From Aquatica leii (lineage: Eukaryota; Arthropoda; Insecta; Coleoptera; Lampyridae), in NCBI GenBank assembly GCA_035610365.1, contig CM069432.1, positions 258,971,177-259,035,176 of the forward strand: DNA of 64,000 nucleotides. Reading direction: 5' to 3'. Under the pieces are notes generated by a model, which worked only from the letters and a program-made list of their open reading frames with translations, ran no database searches and was not told the origin of the DNA. Positions 1 through 9,840 of the stretch are shown here, piece after piece. How positions within the stretch are numbered: the first letter of the stretch is position 1; every line of letters begins with the position of its first letter. The position numbers were made by a program, and so were the translations under genes.

Positions 1-2060
1 TCAGCAACTATGTGAAGCAAATCACAAGCTGAGCCCAAAAAAGTGTCACGTATTTAAGAAGGAAGCGCAATACCTTGGCCACGTCGTATCCAGAGATGGA
101 GTAACGGCTGACCCAGACAAAATCCGAGCAGTACGAGCATGGCGAACACTAATCGACATACATCAGGTCTAAAGTTTCCTTAGATTGTGCACCTATTATA
201 GACGATTTGTACCCGGATGCACCAAATTGCCAAACCCTTGACGAAATCGGGCGAAAAAAGAGCAAAATTTAGATAGACTGGGAAAATGCTTTCCATCAAC
301 TAAAACAGGCTCTAATCACGCTGTCACGGATCACGCCGCTGTGAAATGGCTATTGCAGTTCCGTAACCCGGAAGGACAAGTAGCAAGTTGGATCAAGAGC
401 CTGCAAGAGTATGGCTATGACACAGAACACGGTGCCGGAAGCAGTCATCGGAACGCTGATGCCTTGTCCATCCCTAGAGAGTGTCGAGGGCACGGAAAAC
501 AGACTACAGTTGGTAGTGCCAACGAGCCGGATGTCACAAGTCACAACAGGATGACACTTTGCATTAAAAAAAACATTGGTGAAAGTTCGAGAAGGATTCT
601 ACTGGGCGAACTGCAAAGAGGACCTCATGAAATAGTCCCGTAAGTGCACAGCCTGCGGATCAAGACGTGGTCCAACGAGAAAGCGCATAGCACCGATGAA
701 GCAGTACAACGTAGGAAGCTATTTGGAAGATTGACATCGCAGGGACGTTCCCAGAATCTGATTCAAGAAACAAATACATCTTGGTGCCGATGGATTATTA
801 CACGAAATGGACGGAGGCTTACGCCATAACCAATCAAGAAGCAGCTACAGTCGCAAACGTATTAGTGAAATAGTTTTTCTGTCGGTTTGGAGTTTCGGTA
901 AAATTACACTCCGACCAAGGCCGCAGCTTTGAGTCTGGGCTGTTTCAAGAAGTTTGCCGACTGTTGGGAATTAAGAAAACTACGACAACGCCTCTCCATC
1001 TCTAATCGGATGGCATGGTTGAGCGGATAAACCGAACAATGGAAAAATACTTAGCTAAAGTAGTGTCCGAACACCAAAGAGACTATGATAAGTATTTGTA
1101 CCTTTTCCTAATGGCATACTGATCATCCGTTCATGAAACACAGGACACACACCATCATGTGTCATGCTTTGGACGAAGACCGGAAAAATAAATTGCTGGA
1201 GAAGACTACATCAGCAAGCTGACCAAGAGGCTAGACGAAGTACATGAGGAGGTCAGCGACATAATGAAGATTAGATATGACGTCAAGGCACAAAATGGTG
1301 TGGTTGTATAATCCCCAAAGAGGGGTTGGAGTCGTATTTAAAAAGAAATTTGGACGGCTAGATGAACCATTTCATGAAATGGACGAAGGTTTACGCCATA
1401 CCCAATCAAGAAGTAGCTATTCTCGCAGACGCATTAGTAAAAAAGTTTTTCTACACGTTTGAAGTTCCGTTGGAGTTACATTCCGACCAAATCCGCAACC
1501 TGTTTCAAGAAGTTTGCCGACTGTTGGGAATTAAAAAAACTAGGACGACATCTCTCCATGTTCAATCTGATGTCATGGTTGATTGGATTAATCGAAGAAT
1601 GAGATAGTACTTAGCCAAAGTAGTATCCGAACACACACGCGCGAAATACGACTGCCATGCGACATCCAATTTGGACAAAACCGGAATAAGAAGTTGCTGG
1701 AGAAGATTACATCAGCAAGTTGCAAAGAAGCTAGACAAAGTATATGAGGAAGTCTGTAAAAACACACAAATTGCCGGCGGCAGAATGACATGGTGTAGTT
1801 GTATAATCTTTAAAGGAGACGAGGTTTATATCGTCGAAGCTGAAAACGTGCAACGTATTAATGACGCCATCGATCGTCTAGCCCCGTTTGCTGGCGATAA
1901 CGTTACGCAAGTTCAGGTCCAAACTGAAGTAGTAACTACCAAAACCAGAAATCAAGTTGAAGGAATGGACTTCAATAAGTTTACGAGCATATGCGGAGGT
2001 TCTGGAAAGGCTAGGTTGGGAGTTACAATCGAAGAACAAGACCTGTTCTAAACACGAAAA

Positions 2061-2520
2061 GATTACGCCATCGCACATTGCGTGAGCGAAAACCTTGATA
2101 TGTCGAAAGGGGTAGCAGTCGTCTTTAATAACTTTAAATGTCTAGATTAACTGCGAAAATAGCAACCAGCGTTTGGAAAAATGTTAAACTTACGTGGTGA
2201 CCGACGCTATGTTTTCTATCTGGTCGCCAAGGAATACTCACGTACAAAGCCGTTATACGAAAATCTGTGGCGAGCATTATGGAGTCTCAATAGAGTAATA
2301 GAGTTCCACAATATTAAGAAATTGGCAGTACCAAAGCTTAGATCAACTGAATTGGAGGACAGTTAAAAATATGTTGGAGGTCGTCTTCCAAGGAACAGGC
2401 GTTCGAATGTTGGTCTACAGTTACCAACCAAAGTAGAACATCAGGTCATGAAAAGTCCATTGAGTGCTACTTTTATGGTCAATGTAGTTGCCGAAATGGA
2501 GAGAGCTGCCTCTATCACCA
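2061..2520 (+). pseudogene. TARG1-like macrodomain plus CCCH zinc finger carried by gypsy copy A
   Basis: Directly downstream of the integrase C-terminus the reading continues DYAIAHCVSENLDMSKGVAVVF, then (about 2181-2280) NLRGDRRYVFYLVAKEYS and TKPLYENLWRAL, then LAVPKL and LEVVFQGTGVRMLVYSY. The order and spacing match the TARG1/OARD1 macrodomain family (AHCIS, GAGIAVLFKKKFG, DGRYIYYLITKK, KPTYENL, GCGLD-L-W, EVFEAT). The Lys aligned to TARG1 Lys84 is kept. An 11-nt deletion near 2340 removes the GCGL block and shifts frame. At 2465-2518, in another frame after a 1-nt insertion, there is a CCCH finger with spacing C-x7-C-x5-C-x3-H. The family function (hydrolysis of ADP-ribosyl-glutamate) is known; its role in the element is inference. 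Confidence 0.8.
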
Positions 2521-2619
2521 CGATCCTTTCTACCGGTGTCGTATCCAGTTTCTTGTTCTTGGATAAAACAGTCTTAAGAAGGGGACAGTAAACACGTTGA
2601 CGAAGTTGTCGGCTTCGAG

Positions 2620-2763
2620 AGTTATCCGCGGACATTATTTTTCGAGTGATCATAATATATATATTACTGTTTTTCTTAAATATCCTTAGATTTAATTAGT
2701 TACGTGTAGTTATAAACGTGTAAATATTTTGTTATAAATAAATTGGTTTTAAAATTCGCGATG
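2620..2763 (+). repeat. Gypsy-family 3' LTR remnant (copy A)
   Basis: The stretch holds the family's LTR landmarks: a CCGCGGACA core near 2628, a run resembling TTTTTCTTAAATATC, and the end TTTTAAAATTCG. The same order occurs in the LTRs near 28890-29110 (minus) and 49920-50069 (plus). The LTR start is not resolved. Confidence 0.55.
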
Positions 2764-3059
2764 TCTAAAAATACAGATTCTGAGATTGCTACAAATGTGA
2801 CTGCGGTGTGGTGAAGCAAGTCAAATATCCTCTTCTTGTGTAAAAAAAATTATATTAGAAACTTTAAGGTCCGCAATTTAGGTTTGACTACAATGTCATG
2901 TGCGAGATTTGACTTAGGTATAGAGGAGAGTGTAGCGTACAAGACATAATAAGGGTTTTTGAGTATCCGATGCCTATACGTGTGAACTTCAGAAATACGG
3001 TTGCTAATATGAAAGGCCCGCTGCACGATTCCATTTTTTAGAAACCTTTCGTACGTAAT
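2764..3059. other. Spacer without recognised feature
   Basis: No convincing ORF, repeat or RNA gene. The block separates the gypsy remnant from the first foldback element. Confidence 0.5.
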
Positions 3060-3578
3060 TGAGGGTCTTAGCCAACCAAATCGCGCTTTTATTACATCAC
3101 TTTTACGTTATTAGATTACCTTTGTACCAACGTTTTTTGAGTATATGAATCTCAACGTCAGTTTTTATATGCAAGTTTTTAGTTTTATTTAGTAATTTGT
3201 TAAAATTGAGAGATAAGTTTACATTATTTTTTAGTTACATCCCAAGCGACCATATGACGTTAAATACACGTAGCTGAAATTCCCTAAAGTAACGTAGCTT
3301 AATTTCTGCAATCTTAAAGGCCAAATTACATGTTTTTTGTGGAACCAAAAAATAATGTAATAACGTGTAAATCTCTCAATTAAGTTTTAACAGATCACAT
3401 TAAACCAAACTAAAAATTTACGTATGAATAATAATTTATTGTTGCCGCAGAGATTTACATACATAAATTTATTAGGAATAAAATAATCGTGGTTAATGTG
3501 GGGTACGTTACAAAGATAAAGGTATAACGTAAAAAAGATGTAATAAAAACGTGATCTGGTTGGCTGGGATACGCAGTT
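3060..3578. repeat. Foldback MITE, copy 1
   Basis: Two long inverted arms flank a spacer of about 100 bp. The left arm starts near 3071 (CCAACCAAATCGCGCTTTTA) and the right arm ends near 3572, where the complement reads CCAACCAGATCACGTTTTTA. The arms stay alignable inward through TTGTTAAAATTGAGAGAT and ACATTATTTTTTAGTTACA. There is no coding capacity. Related pieces lie at about 3915-4090, 4314-4508, 7938-8045 and 42430-42475. Confidence 0.8.
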
Positions 3579-3914
3579 ATACGTGTACATTTTTAGGCCA
3601 GCAAGTTTCGACAGCAGATTTTCCTTCCTTTTCGGCCGTCAAGCGCCATCTCATGACTTTGATCTTCATCGCACGGCGGATGTCGTTGCTATCTGAAACG
3701 CATTAGCGTTGCAGATTAGTTTGGTTTCAGGATAAGTTAGGAATAACTGGATCTCGGAATCGAGTGGTACTTGGAGCGTTGCGGGGCTTGCTTATATACG
3801 CGTGCTGCGCGTCTTCGAGTAACTGGTGTGGTAAGTTTGCAAAGCTCAAAGTCCCTGCGTAATTTCCTCAAATTATTTACTAATTTTCTATAAGTTGCAG
3901 GGGTCTGAGACCGT
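3579..3914. other. GC-richer spacer between two MITE copies
   Basis: A 60-codon ORF (3737-3919, minus; many Arg and Lys) is the only open frame. It has no recognisable domain and I do not call it a gene. Confidence 0.4.
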
Positions 3915-4090
3915 CTCACTACAAAACAGATCGCGTTTTTATTAGATCACTTTTACGTACTTTTGTAACGAACCCCATATAAGCACTATTTTTTGGTTGC
4001 GCGGGGTTACAAACTAAATACAAAAAAAATACGGAAGTTACCAGAGATAGTAACAGAAAACGGCATACAGTGTAATTTGGCCAAAAACAT
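3915..4090. repeat. Foldback MITE, copy 2 (left-arm fragment)
   Basis: It begins ACAGATCGCGTTTTTATTAG and continues CACTTTTACGT and GTAACGAACCCC, matching the outer arm of the 3060-3578 element (its right arm, reverse complemented). The opposite arm is missing or too diverged to place. Confidence 0.55.
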
Positions 4091-4561
4091 GTCAGAAATT
4101 TAGCAACTGTACTATCAGGAAATAACAGTTACGTTTATTTAACGTCATTATGGATGCTACGCAACAAACAGAAAGTAGCAGATCCCAAACAAATATAACA
4201 GACCAATAACGTTTTAACTAAAAAATGAGTGAAGGAAAAGTGAGATCAATTTTATGTGATCGTTTATGAGTGTTAATACTATTTGGAGAGCTCACGTCGA
4301 CAACGAAGACAAACCAGAGCCGACCAAATCGCGCTTTTAATACATCACTTTTACGTTATTAGATTACTTTTGTACTAACGTAAAGTTTTTTGAGTATATG
4401 AATCTTAACGTCAGTAATCAAGTTTTTATAAGCAAGTTATTAGTTTGATTTAGTAATTTGTTAAAATTGAGAGATACGTTTACAATATTTTGTAGTTACA
4501 TCCCAAGCGACCATATCGCTCATTTAAAACAACACCGTCACAACTCAAAATTCTTCATTTT

Positions 4562-4786
4562 GTGTTTTATGTGACAAGACGTCGCCAAAATCAATACAGA
4601 ATCTACAGAAATAACGACCGAAGTGAACTTCGACTACCAACCAAAAGAGCGCGCAAGTGTCGTTATTGCCTGACGCCTAAAAACTCTGAGACCTGTTGTG
4701 AAACAGTGGCACAACCAGTGTTGTACCGGTGTCTGTGGAGTAAACATACTCAGAATTGTGCAACAATGACACATCTCAAAAAAGCC
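4562..4786 (+). pseudogene. Cys-rich ORF of the inner element, cut by the pogo insertion
   Basis: Open frame with a basic N-terminus ([15 protein letters not shown]), then KCRYCLTPKNSETCCETV and YRCLWSKHTQNC. A close copy lies at 42525-42794, just ahead of the transposase-like gene there, so it is a repeated piece of a DNA transposon. The Cys pattern faintly recalls piggyBac C-terminal Cys-rich domains, but I would not assign it. The frame runs into pogo sequence at 4789. Confidence 0.5.
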
Positions 4787-4788
4787 TA

Positions 4789-7513
4789 CCGTAGGATAGG
4801 CTAACTTTGGGACTGGGTGGGTAATATTGGGACAATGGGTTAATTTTAGTTTGCAGGATTCCCTGAGGGATACACTGCGTAGGTTCAATCTGCAAACGCG
4901 TTCTTTGTTTAATCCTGTACCGTGCCGCTATCTGGCGGCAGTTTTCAGAACCAGTTTACTACCACGTTGTGACAGCCAAGTTTTATTTCTTGCCATTGTT
5001 TTTCACAAAATTCTTGTTTTGATGAAACTTTCTCTTCTGCCTCAAGAACTGTGAACTTCAGATCACTTTCAAGTACGTATACACAATACCAAACATCTTC
5101 TTAAGTATCTTATATAGAATTAACAATGTTATTAAAGTATTTTGTTTTATATAACCTATAAACTGTAAATTTTCTGCTCTTTACGGGGTAATTTTGGAAC
5201 AGCCCCAAAGTTTGTATACTGGTTTTTTACAATAGTTGTTTTTTTTTTCAGCATTGCATTGGACAATAAAATGCCTAGAAATTATAAAAGAGCTCTTGGC
5301 ACACGGCCCTACAGAAATTACACTGAAGAAAATTTACAAGAGGCTTTACTAGCAATAAAGAACAAGACACTGTCGATCCGAAATGCAGCCTCCAAGTATA
5401 AAATACCAAAAAATACACTACATCTGAAATCCCAGGAAAAACATACCAAACCCGTAGGTCGGGCTACAGTCTTTTCGGCACAAGAAGAGGAGCAGTTTGT
5501 GGTGCACATTGTTGCCGTATCAAACTTTGATTTACGTTGTGTTGTAAAATCGTATCTAGATAGAATTGGAAGAAACGAAACACGTTTCCAAAAGAACTTA
5601 CCGGGAAACGATTGGGCAGACTCCTTCATCAAGCGACACAAAGCTATATTGACACAAAGAACCGCTAAAAATATTTCTTACTCTAGAGCAACCACTGACG
5701 AACAAGTTGTAAATCGGTTTTTTGACAACTTAGAGAGAGAACTCGAAAGAATTCCAAAGGAAAATATTTGGAATTACGACGAAACAAACCTCGTTGATGA
5801 GCCTGGTGCTGCAAAAATAATCACCAAAAGAGCTCCACCTTATGTGAACTATAAAGCAGAAAAAATATGGTCTACCTGGACTGAGAATGGCCCCCCTGAC
5901 ACTCGGTATAACCGAACAAAATCTGACTGGTTTCTCTTTTGAGGATTGGTTTGTATCATTAATGCTACCAATCCTCAAGAAGCAAGAAGGGCCAAAGGCT
6001 ATTATTGGCGACAACCTCAGTTCACATATAAATATAGAGGTCATCAAACAAGAAGAATAACATAAAGTTCATTGCGTTGCCACCAAATGCGACCCATCTT
6101 TTACAACCATTAGATGTTGCATTCTTTCGTCCAATGAAGGTGGCTTGGCGAAAGATATTAAAGGACTGGAAGGAGACAGCAGCAGGGAGTCGTTGTACGT
6201 CAGTACCAAAAGACCAATTCCCCACTCTATTGAAATCTCTATGGAACGCTATCATTAAAGGCCCAGACAATCTTATTGCCGGCTTTCGCAAGTCAGGGAT
6301 TTTTCCCACAGACAGGCAGCCAGTTCTGAAGAGGTTACCATCAGGAAGCTTGGACACCTCCATTTCTTCTCTGATTGGTGAAAGCTTTCTAGAACAAATT
6401 TCGAAGAAGCGTCAGGAGGCTACCGAATGTCGAAGAGTGCAGAGGAAGAAAAAACTAAATGTCCCCCTGGAAAAAGTATCTCTTCAGAAGAATTTAAAGC
6501 AGCCTTGCCAACAGAACAGTTACCCATCGATGATGACCAAGACCAACCATCCACTTCAACTGGAGTGAAAGCTCGACAGTGTAGCAAAATAGGACGACCA
6601 GATTTAAAAACACTCCAAAGAAAACGGAAAAGGAGAGACACTGATAGCAGTAGCGAGGAAGAAGATGACAGGTTTTCTCTTCAAGACTCAAAAGACTTAG
6701 TGATTTGGAAAATCCATTAACCTCATCCATTCCAGATGTACAAACATCAGATTTTCTTCAACATCTAAAAGTGGATGACTTTGTTCTTGTGAGATATGAA
6801 TGTGAATTATATCCTGGACGAATTGTTCATCTCGAAGATGACGGCGAAGTATTAATATCGGCTATGAAGAAATCAGCGTCGAATTGGAAATGGCCTTCAA
6901 CTCCGGATGAAATTCATTACTCAAAGGACGAAGTTGTTCAGAAAATTGATGAACCGGAACAAATTGGTCGGCGAGAAATTTTCAAAGTTAAAGAGCTTCA
7001 AGTGTACAGTGATCTCTTGGCTTCAGCTGACAAAAACTAACTTTTATGAAGTGTGTAAATAATATTTTTGTATGTTCAGTAAAGATCCAAAGCCTAATAG
7101 TATTAAAAAGTAATTATTTGCAATCTATGTGTACATGTATCATAACTTCATTGTTTACATATAATATTATGCGTTGCAATTGGTACACACTCATTTACCT
7201 TGTCTTTTCTTAGGTAGATAATGCACTTATACAATATTGTGGGGTAATATCGGTACAAAGTCATGTTTCTTGCTATTTCTAATGGAAATAATGCACTGTC
7301 CCAATTTTACCCCAATTAGTGGGGTAAGATTGGGACAGTTTAAAATATTTTTTAATAAAATACCCTTGTTCCTAGAGTTATTGTCTTATTATATTTTGTT
7401 AGAGGAAGACAGGCTTTACATATTAATAATTTTTTCAGTAACCTAACTTAAAAAATAAAAAAAGAAACAGCGTAAAACTTTGAAAAGTGTCCCAAAGTTA
7501 CCCCATCCTACGG
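4789..7513 (+). mobile_element. pogo/Tigger-like DNA transposon with intact termini
   Basis: Terminal inverted repeats are CCGTAGGATAGGCTAACTTT at the left and, on the complement at the right, CCGTAGGATGGGGTAACTTT. TA lies on both sides (4787-4788 and 7514-7515), the Tc1/mariner-superfamily target duplication. Copies of a GGGGTAATNTTGGGACA-like motif lie near both ends (about 4816, 5185, 7240, 7293 complement, 7320). The element is 2725 bp. It is inserted in the Cys-rich ORF of an older element. Confidence 0.87.
5259..7040 (+). pseudogene. pogo/Tigger-like transposase, frameshifted
   Basis: The N-terminus (RNYTEENLQEALLAIKNKTL, SIRNAASKYKIPKNTL) is a CENP-B/pogo-type DNA-binding HTH, read from 5259. 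The catalytic core follows: WNYDETN (first Asp, about 5770), then after a frameshift near 5940 IIGDNLSSH (second Asp, about 6005), then after another shift PPNATHLLQPLDVAFF (third Asp, about 6115). After about 6430 there is an acidic/Ser-rich linker. The C-terminal segment (about 6760-7000) begins LKVDDFVLVRYECELYPGRI, resembling a small Tudor/SH3-like barrel. At least three frame changes make this copy inactive, yet most motifs remain, so it is fairly young. Confidence 0.82.
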
Positions 7514-8045
7514 TAATCCTGTTCTAATTTCAGTTGATAAGTAATTATAAACATTCGCATTAGGTAATATGAAAATTTTTCTTTTCAATTTTTTTAAATT
7601 CGATTAGAAATATGAATTGACAAACGCCCAAATTTGTTTTCCCGCATAGGACATCTCATAGTACGTTCTTCATTGACATCCTGAAGACGTCCTATTAAAG
7701 ACATCCTAAAGAGGTCAGTTTTAAATCCCGGGATGTAAAGACATCATTTGGACATAAAACGAACGTCCCTGGTACGTCGTGTGTTTACTGTTTCAGAAAC
7801 AGTGACACACGTGACCAAAGTTCACTTCTGATCAAAAATTATTTTCAAGTAACCTGAAGAATAGCTGCACAAGTAACTTAAAATGATTCTGTCCAAATGT
7901 GCAATTTTTTAATTGTGTCACTGTTGTTTTAAATGAGCGATATGACGTTAAATACACGTAATTCCATAAAGTAACGTCGCTTAATTTCTGCAATCTTAAA
8001 AGGCCAAATTACATGTTTTTGACAACCAAAAAATAGTATGAACTC

Positions 8046-9230
8046 CGAAAAGAGAATAAGAATCCATCGTCATATAAAGATTGTATGTGGCAAGATAAGA
8101 AACTGGTATAAATGGTTAATCCGTCTGTTGGATGTCTGCACGTACTGCTTGAAGTTGTTCCCTAAAATTAGGTGGCTTTCGGATTTACTTAGCTGCTGAA
8201 CGATCGCATAAGGTGGTTCGAGTTAAGATAAAGAGCCGTTTGGCACAATAGATGAAATTAGTACATGAAAGCTAATTTACTTATCGGTACTTACATAAGC
8301 ATAGTCAATACGATTGGTTCGGATGCATAAGGCTAAGTTAACTATGTAGTTAGCTGACGCCATTGTTAACTAATTTCATAGCTATTAATTTGAGGATGTC
8401 ATCAGCGAAACTATTGATTTTATACCAATGAGGACGCTTAACTACATCAAAGTTAACAATGAGTTATTTAGTTCAACAACGTTTTGTTATAGGTCACAGC
8501 TGTTTTAATCGATATCAGAAATGTTAGTGTGTACGTGGAGCTAACATAAAGATTGAGACCATGTAGCAATTTTAGGATCGACGATGGATACTTTTTAAGG
8601 AAAAGATCCATCGAGACTATTTAATAAGAATTTTGTAATTTCATTAGTTTTGTAACATTCAAGACAGATTATCCTTCCTTTCTCACTCAAATTACAGAAA
8701 TTTTTCTGTTAGATAAAAACTAAGCTGCACAAAATAATAAACTTTTTGAGTAATCGTTTATATTTGACCACAAAATTAAAATCAATAAAACATCAATGTG
8801 AAGAACTTATGCTAAACTTTATTCAAGGATAATCCTTTAATGCGAGACCTGGGTTTTACAGACATCAAACATTCTTGTCGATTTGCAAATACAGTTAACA
8901 CAATCGCTACAGTAATAATGAATTCTATAACTGCAACGAAAGAATACAACACGATACAAATATTTTTTGAATCCCATTTGATGATAAAAATACATTGAAA
9001 AAAAACTTTCTGAAGGAAAGAAGAAAACCCCACACAATTGTAGTTGTCTCATGTCTACATTTAAATATTTATGATTAGTCACTTAAAATTAAAAATCGAT
9101 CATCTTACGCAGAAGTAGAAAACTAAAAAATAATTGCATCTAACATATAAATAACTTACAACTACAAAAACTTTGAAATTGTAAATTGATTTTACAGAGA
9201 TTCAAAGTAGTACATAAACATAAAAAGTAT
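8046..9230. other. Downstream flank of Rsf1; one short inverted repeat
   Basis: An imperfect inverted repeat spans about 8328-8470 (GTTAACTATGTAGTTAGC against the complement of CTTAACTACATCAAAGTTAAC), perhaps an old MITE. From about 8800 to 9258 the AT-rich DNA is probably the Rsf1 3' UTR. The small ORFs at 8812-9082 look like noise. Confidence 0.4.
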
Positions 9231-9258
9231 TTTACAGTTATCTTATAATTTAAAAAAA

Positions 9259-9840
9259 TCAATAGTTCTGCCTTTGAACAGGTGAACGTGATCGATATCT
9301 AGAACCACCGCCGCTTCCACGACCGCCACCGCCACGACTTCCATAACTATTACGGCCACCACTACTACCGTAGCTGTCGCGACCGTAATCTCTTCCACCA
9401 CGACGACTGCCTCCTCCATAACTATCGTAACGTGGAGGCCCACGGCTACCTCCACGTCCACCACTACTGCCTCCTCTATAACCACCACTGCCAAAGGAAT
9501 TTCCTCTTCTCCAACCACCTCCTCCACCACCACCGCCACTTCCTCCTCGGCCACTACCTCCGCGCCCTCCACGAAAACCACCCCTTCGCTTACCACGAGC
9601 AATTTCAACTCTTATTTTGGAACCTAATATGTCGGTTCCATTTAAATTGTCGCATGCAGTTTCAGCATCGACCTGATTGGAAAATTCGATGAAAGCGAAG
9701 CCGGGTGGGTTGAACGCTATCCATATCGAGTTGAGTTTGCCAAACTTTTCAAACTCTAATTCAAGGTCTTCTTTCTTGACGTTTTCTTGCAGACCACCAA
9801 CGTAAACGCGGGTTCCTCCATCACTACTTTCTTTGCTCAT
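9259..9840 (-). CDS. Rsf1: Repressor splicing factor 1 (RRM, Gly/Arg-rich and RS tail)
   Basis: Intronless 193-residue protein. The RRM spans about residues 10-83, with RNP2 TRVYVGGL and RNP1 GFAFIEF. The intervening KLNSIWIAFNPPG is the hallmark of the Rsf1/SRSF3/SRSF7 type. The rest is Gly/Arg/Ser-rich (RGG boxes) and ends RYRSRSPVQ. Drosophila Rsf1 has the same layout and length. In flies it is a nuclear RNA-binding protein that antagonises SR-protein-driven splicing; a similar role here is inferred by homology. The start is the first Met before the RRM (SKESSDGGTRV). Simple Gly codon repeats create long open frames on the other strands, which I ignore. Confidence 0.93.
   Translation of the reverse strand: MSKESSDGGTRVYVGGLQENVKKEDLELEFEKFGKLNSIWIAFNPPGFAFIEFSNQVDAETACDNLNGTDILGSKIRVEIARGKRRGGFRGGRGGSGRGGSGGGGGGGGWRRGNSFGSGGYRGGSSGGRGGSRGPPRYDSYGGGSRRGGRDYGRDSYGSSGGRNSYGSRGGGGRGSGGGSRYRSRSPVQRQNY

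Larger units (their letters stand above)
1..2763 (+). mobile_element. Gypsy-type LTR retrotransposon, copy A (3' half, broken)
   Basis: Decayed pol of a Ty3/gypsy-like element entering from the left edge. Bases 2-150 read as the end of the reverse transcriptase (KKCHVFKKEAQYLGHVVS). About 330-500 reads as the RNase H tail (ending in a NADAL-type motif). About 745-1160 reads as the integrase core, with TKWTEAYAI, LHSDQGRSFES and DGMVERINRTMEKY. A second, partly duplicated integrase block occupies about 1370-1800, and the integrase C-terminus is near 1860-1960. Stops and frameshifts occur throughout, so it is dead. The macrodomain/zinc-finger tail (2061-2520) and an LTR remnant (about 2620-2763) follow. 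The same family recurs at about 28890-35500 (minus) and 49760-53940 (plus). Confidence 0.88.
4314..8045. mobile_element. Foldback MITE copy 3 split by an inner element, itself split by a pogo element
   Basis: 4314-4508 is a MITE left arm plus half its spacer, ending CCAAGCGACCATAT. 7938-8045 is the other half of the spacer, beginning ATATGACGTTAAATACACG. In the uninterrupted copy at 3250 the two halves are joined with a single ATAT, so the insert (4509-7937) made a 4-bp ATAT duplication. The insert has terminal inverted repeats: CGCTCATTTAAAACAACA at the left, and TGTTGTTTTAAATGAGCG at the right. A 2.7 kb pogo element sits inside it (4789-7513), leaving about 0.7 kb of the insert's own DNA. 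Confidence 0.75.

Noticed and set aside
1820-2440. Macrodomain as a host OARD1 gene exon next to a transposon
   Set aside because: The same integrase-to-macrodomain junction occurs in an independent copy on the other strand at 29272-29600, and LTR sequence follows both.
8812-9082. Two overlapping hydrophobic or Cys-rich small frames downstream of Rsf1
   Set aside because: No homology, no splice or start context; most likely 3' UTR sequence.
9243-9608. Val/Glu-rich 121-codon frame on the minus strand
   Set aside because: It is the second reading frame of the Gly/Arg-rich repeat codons of Rsf1, not a separate gene.
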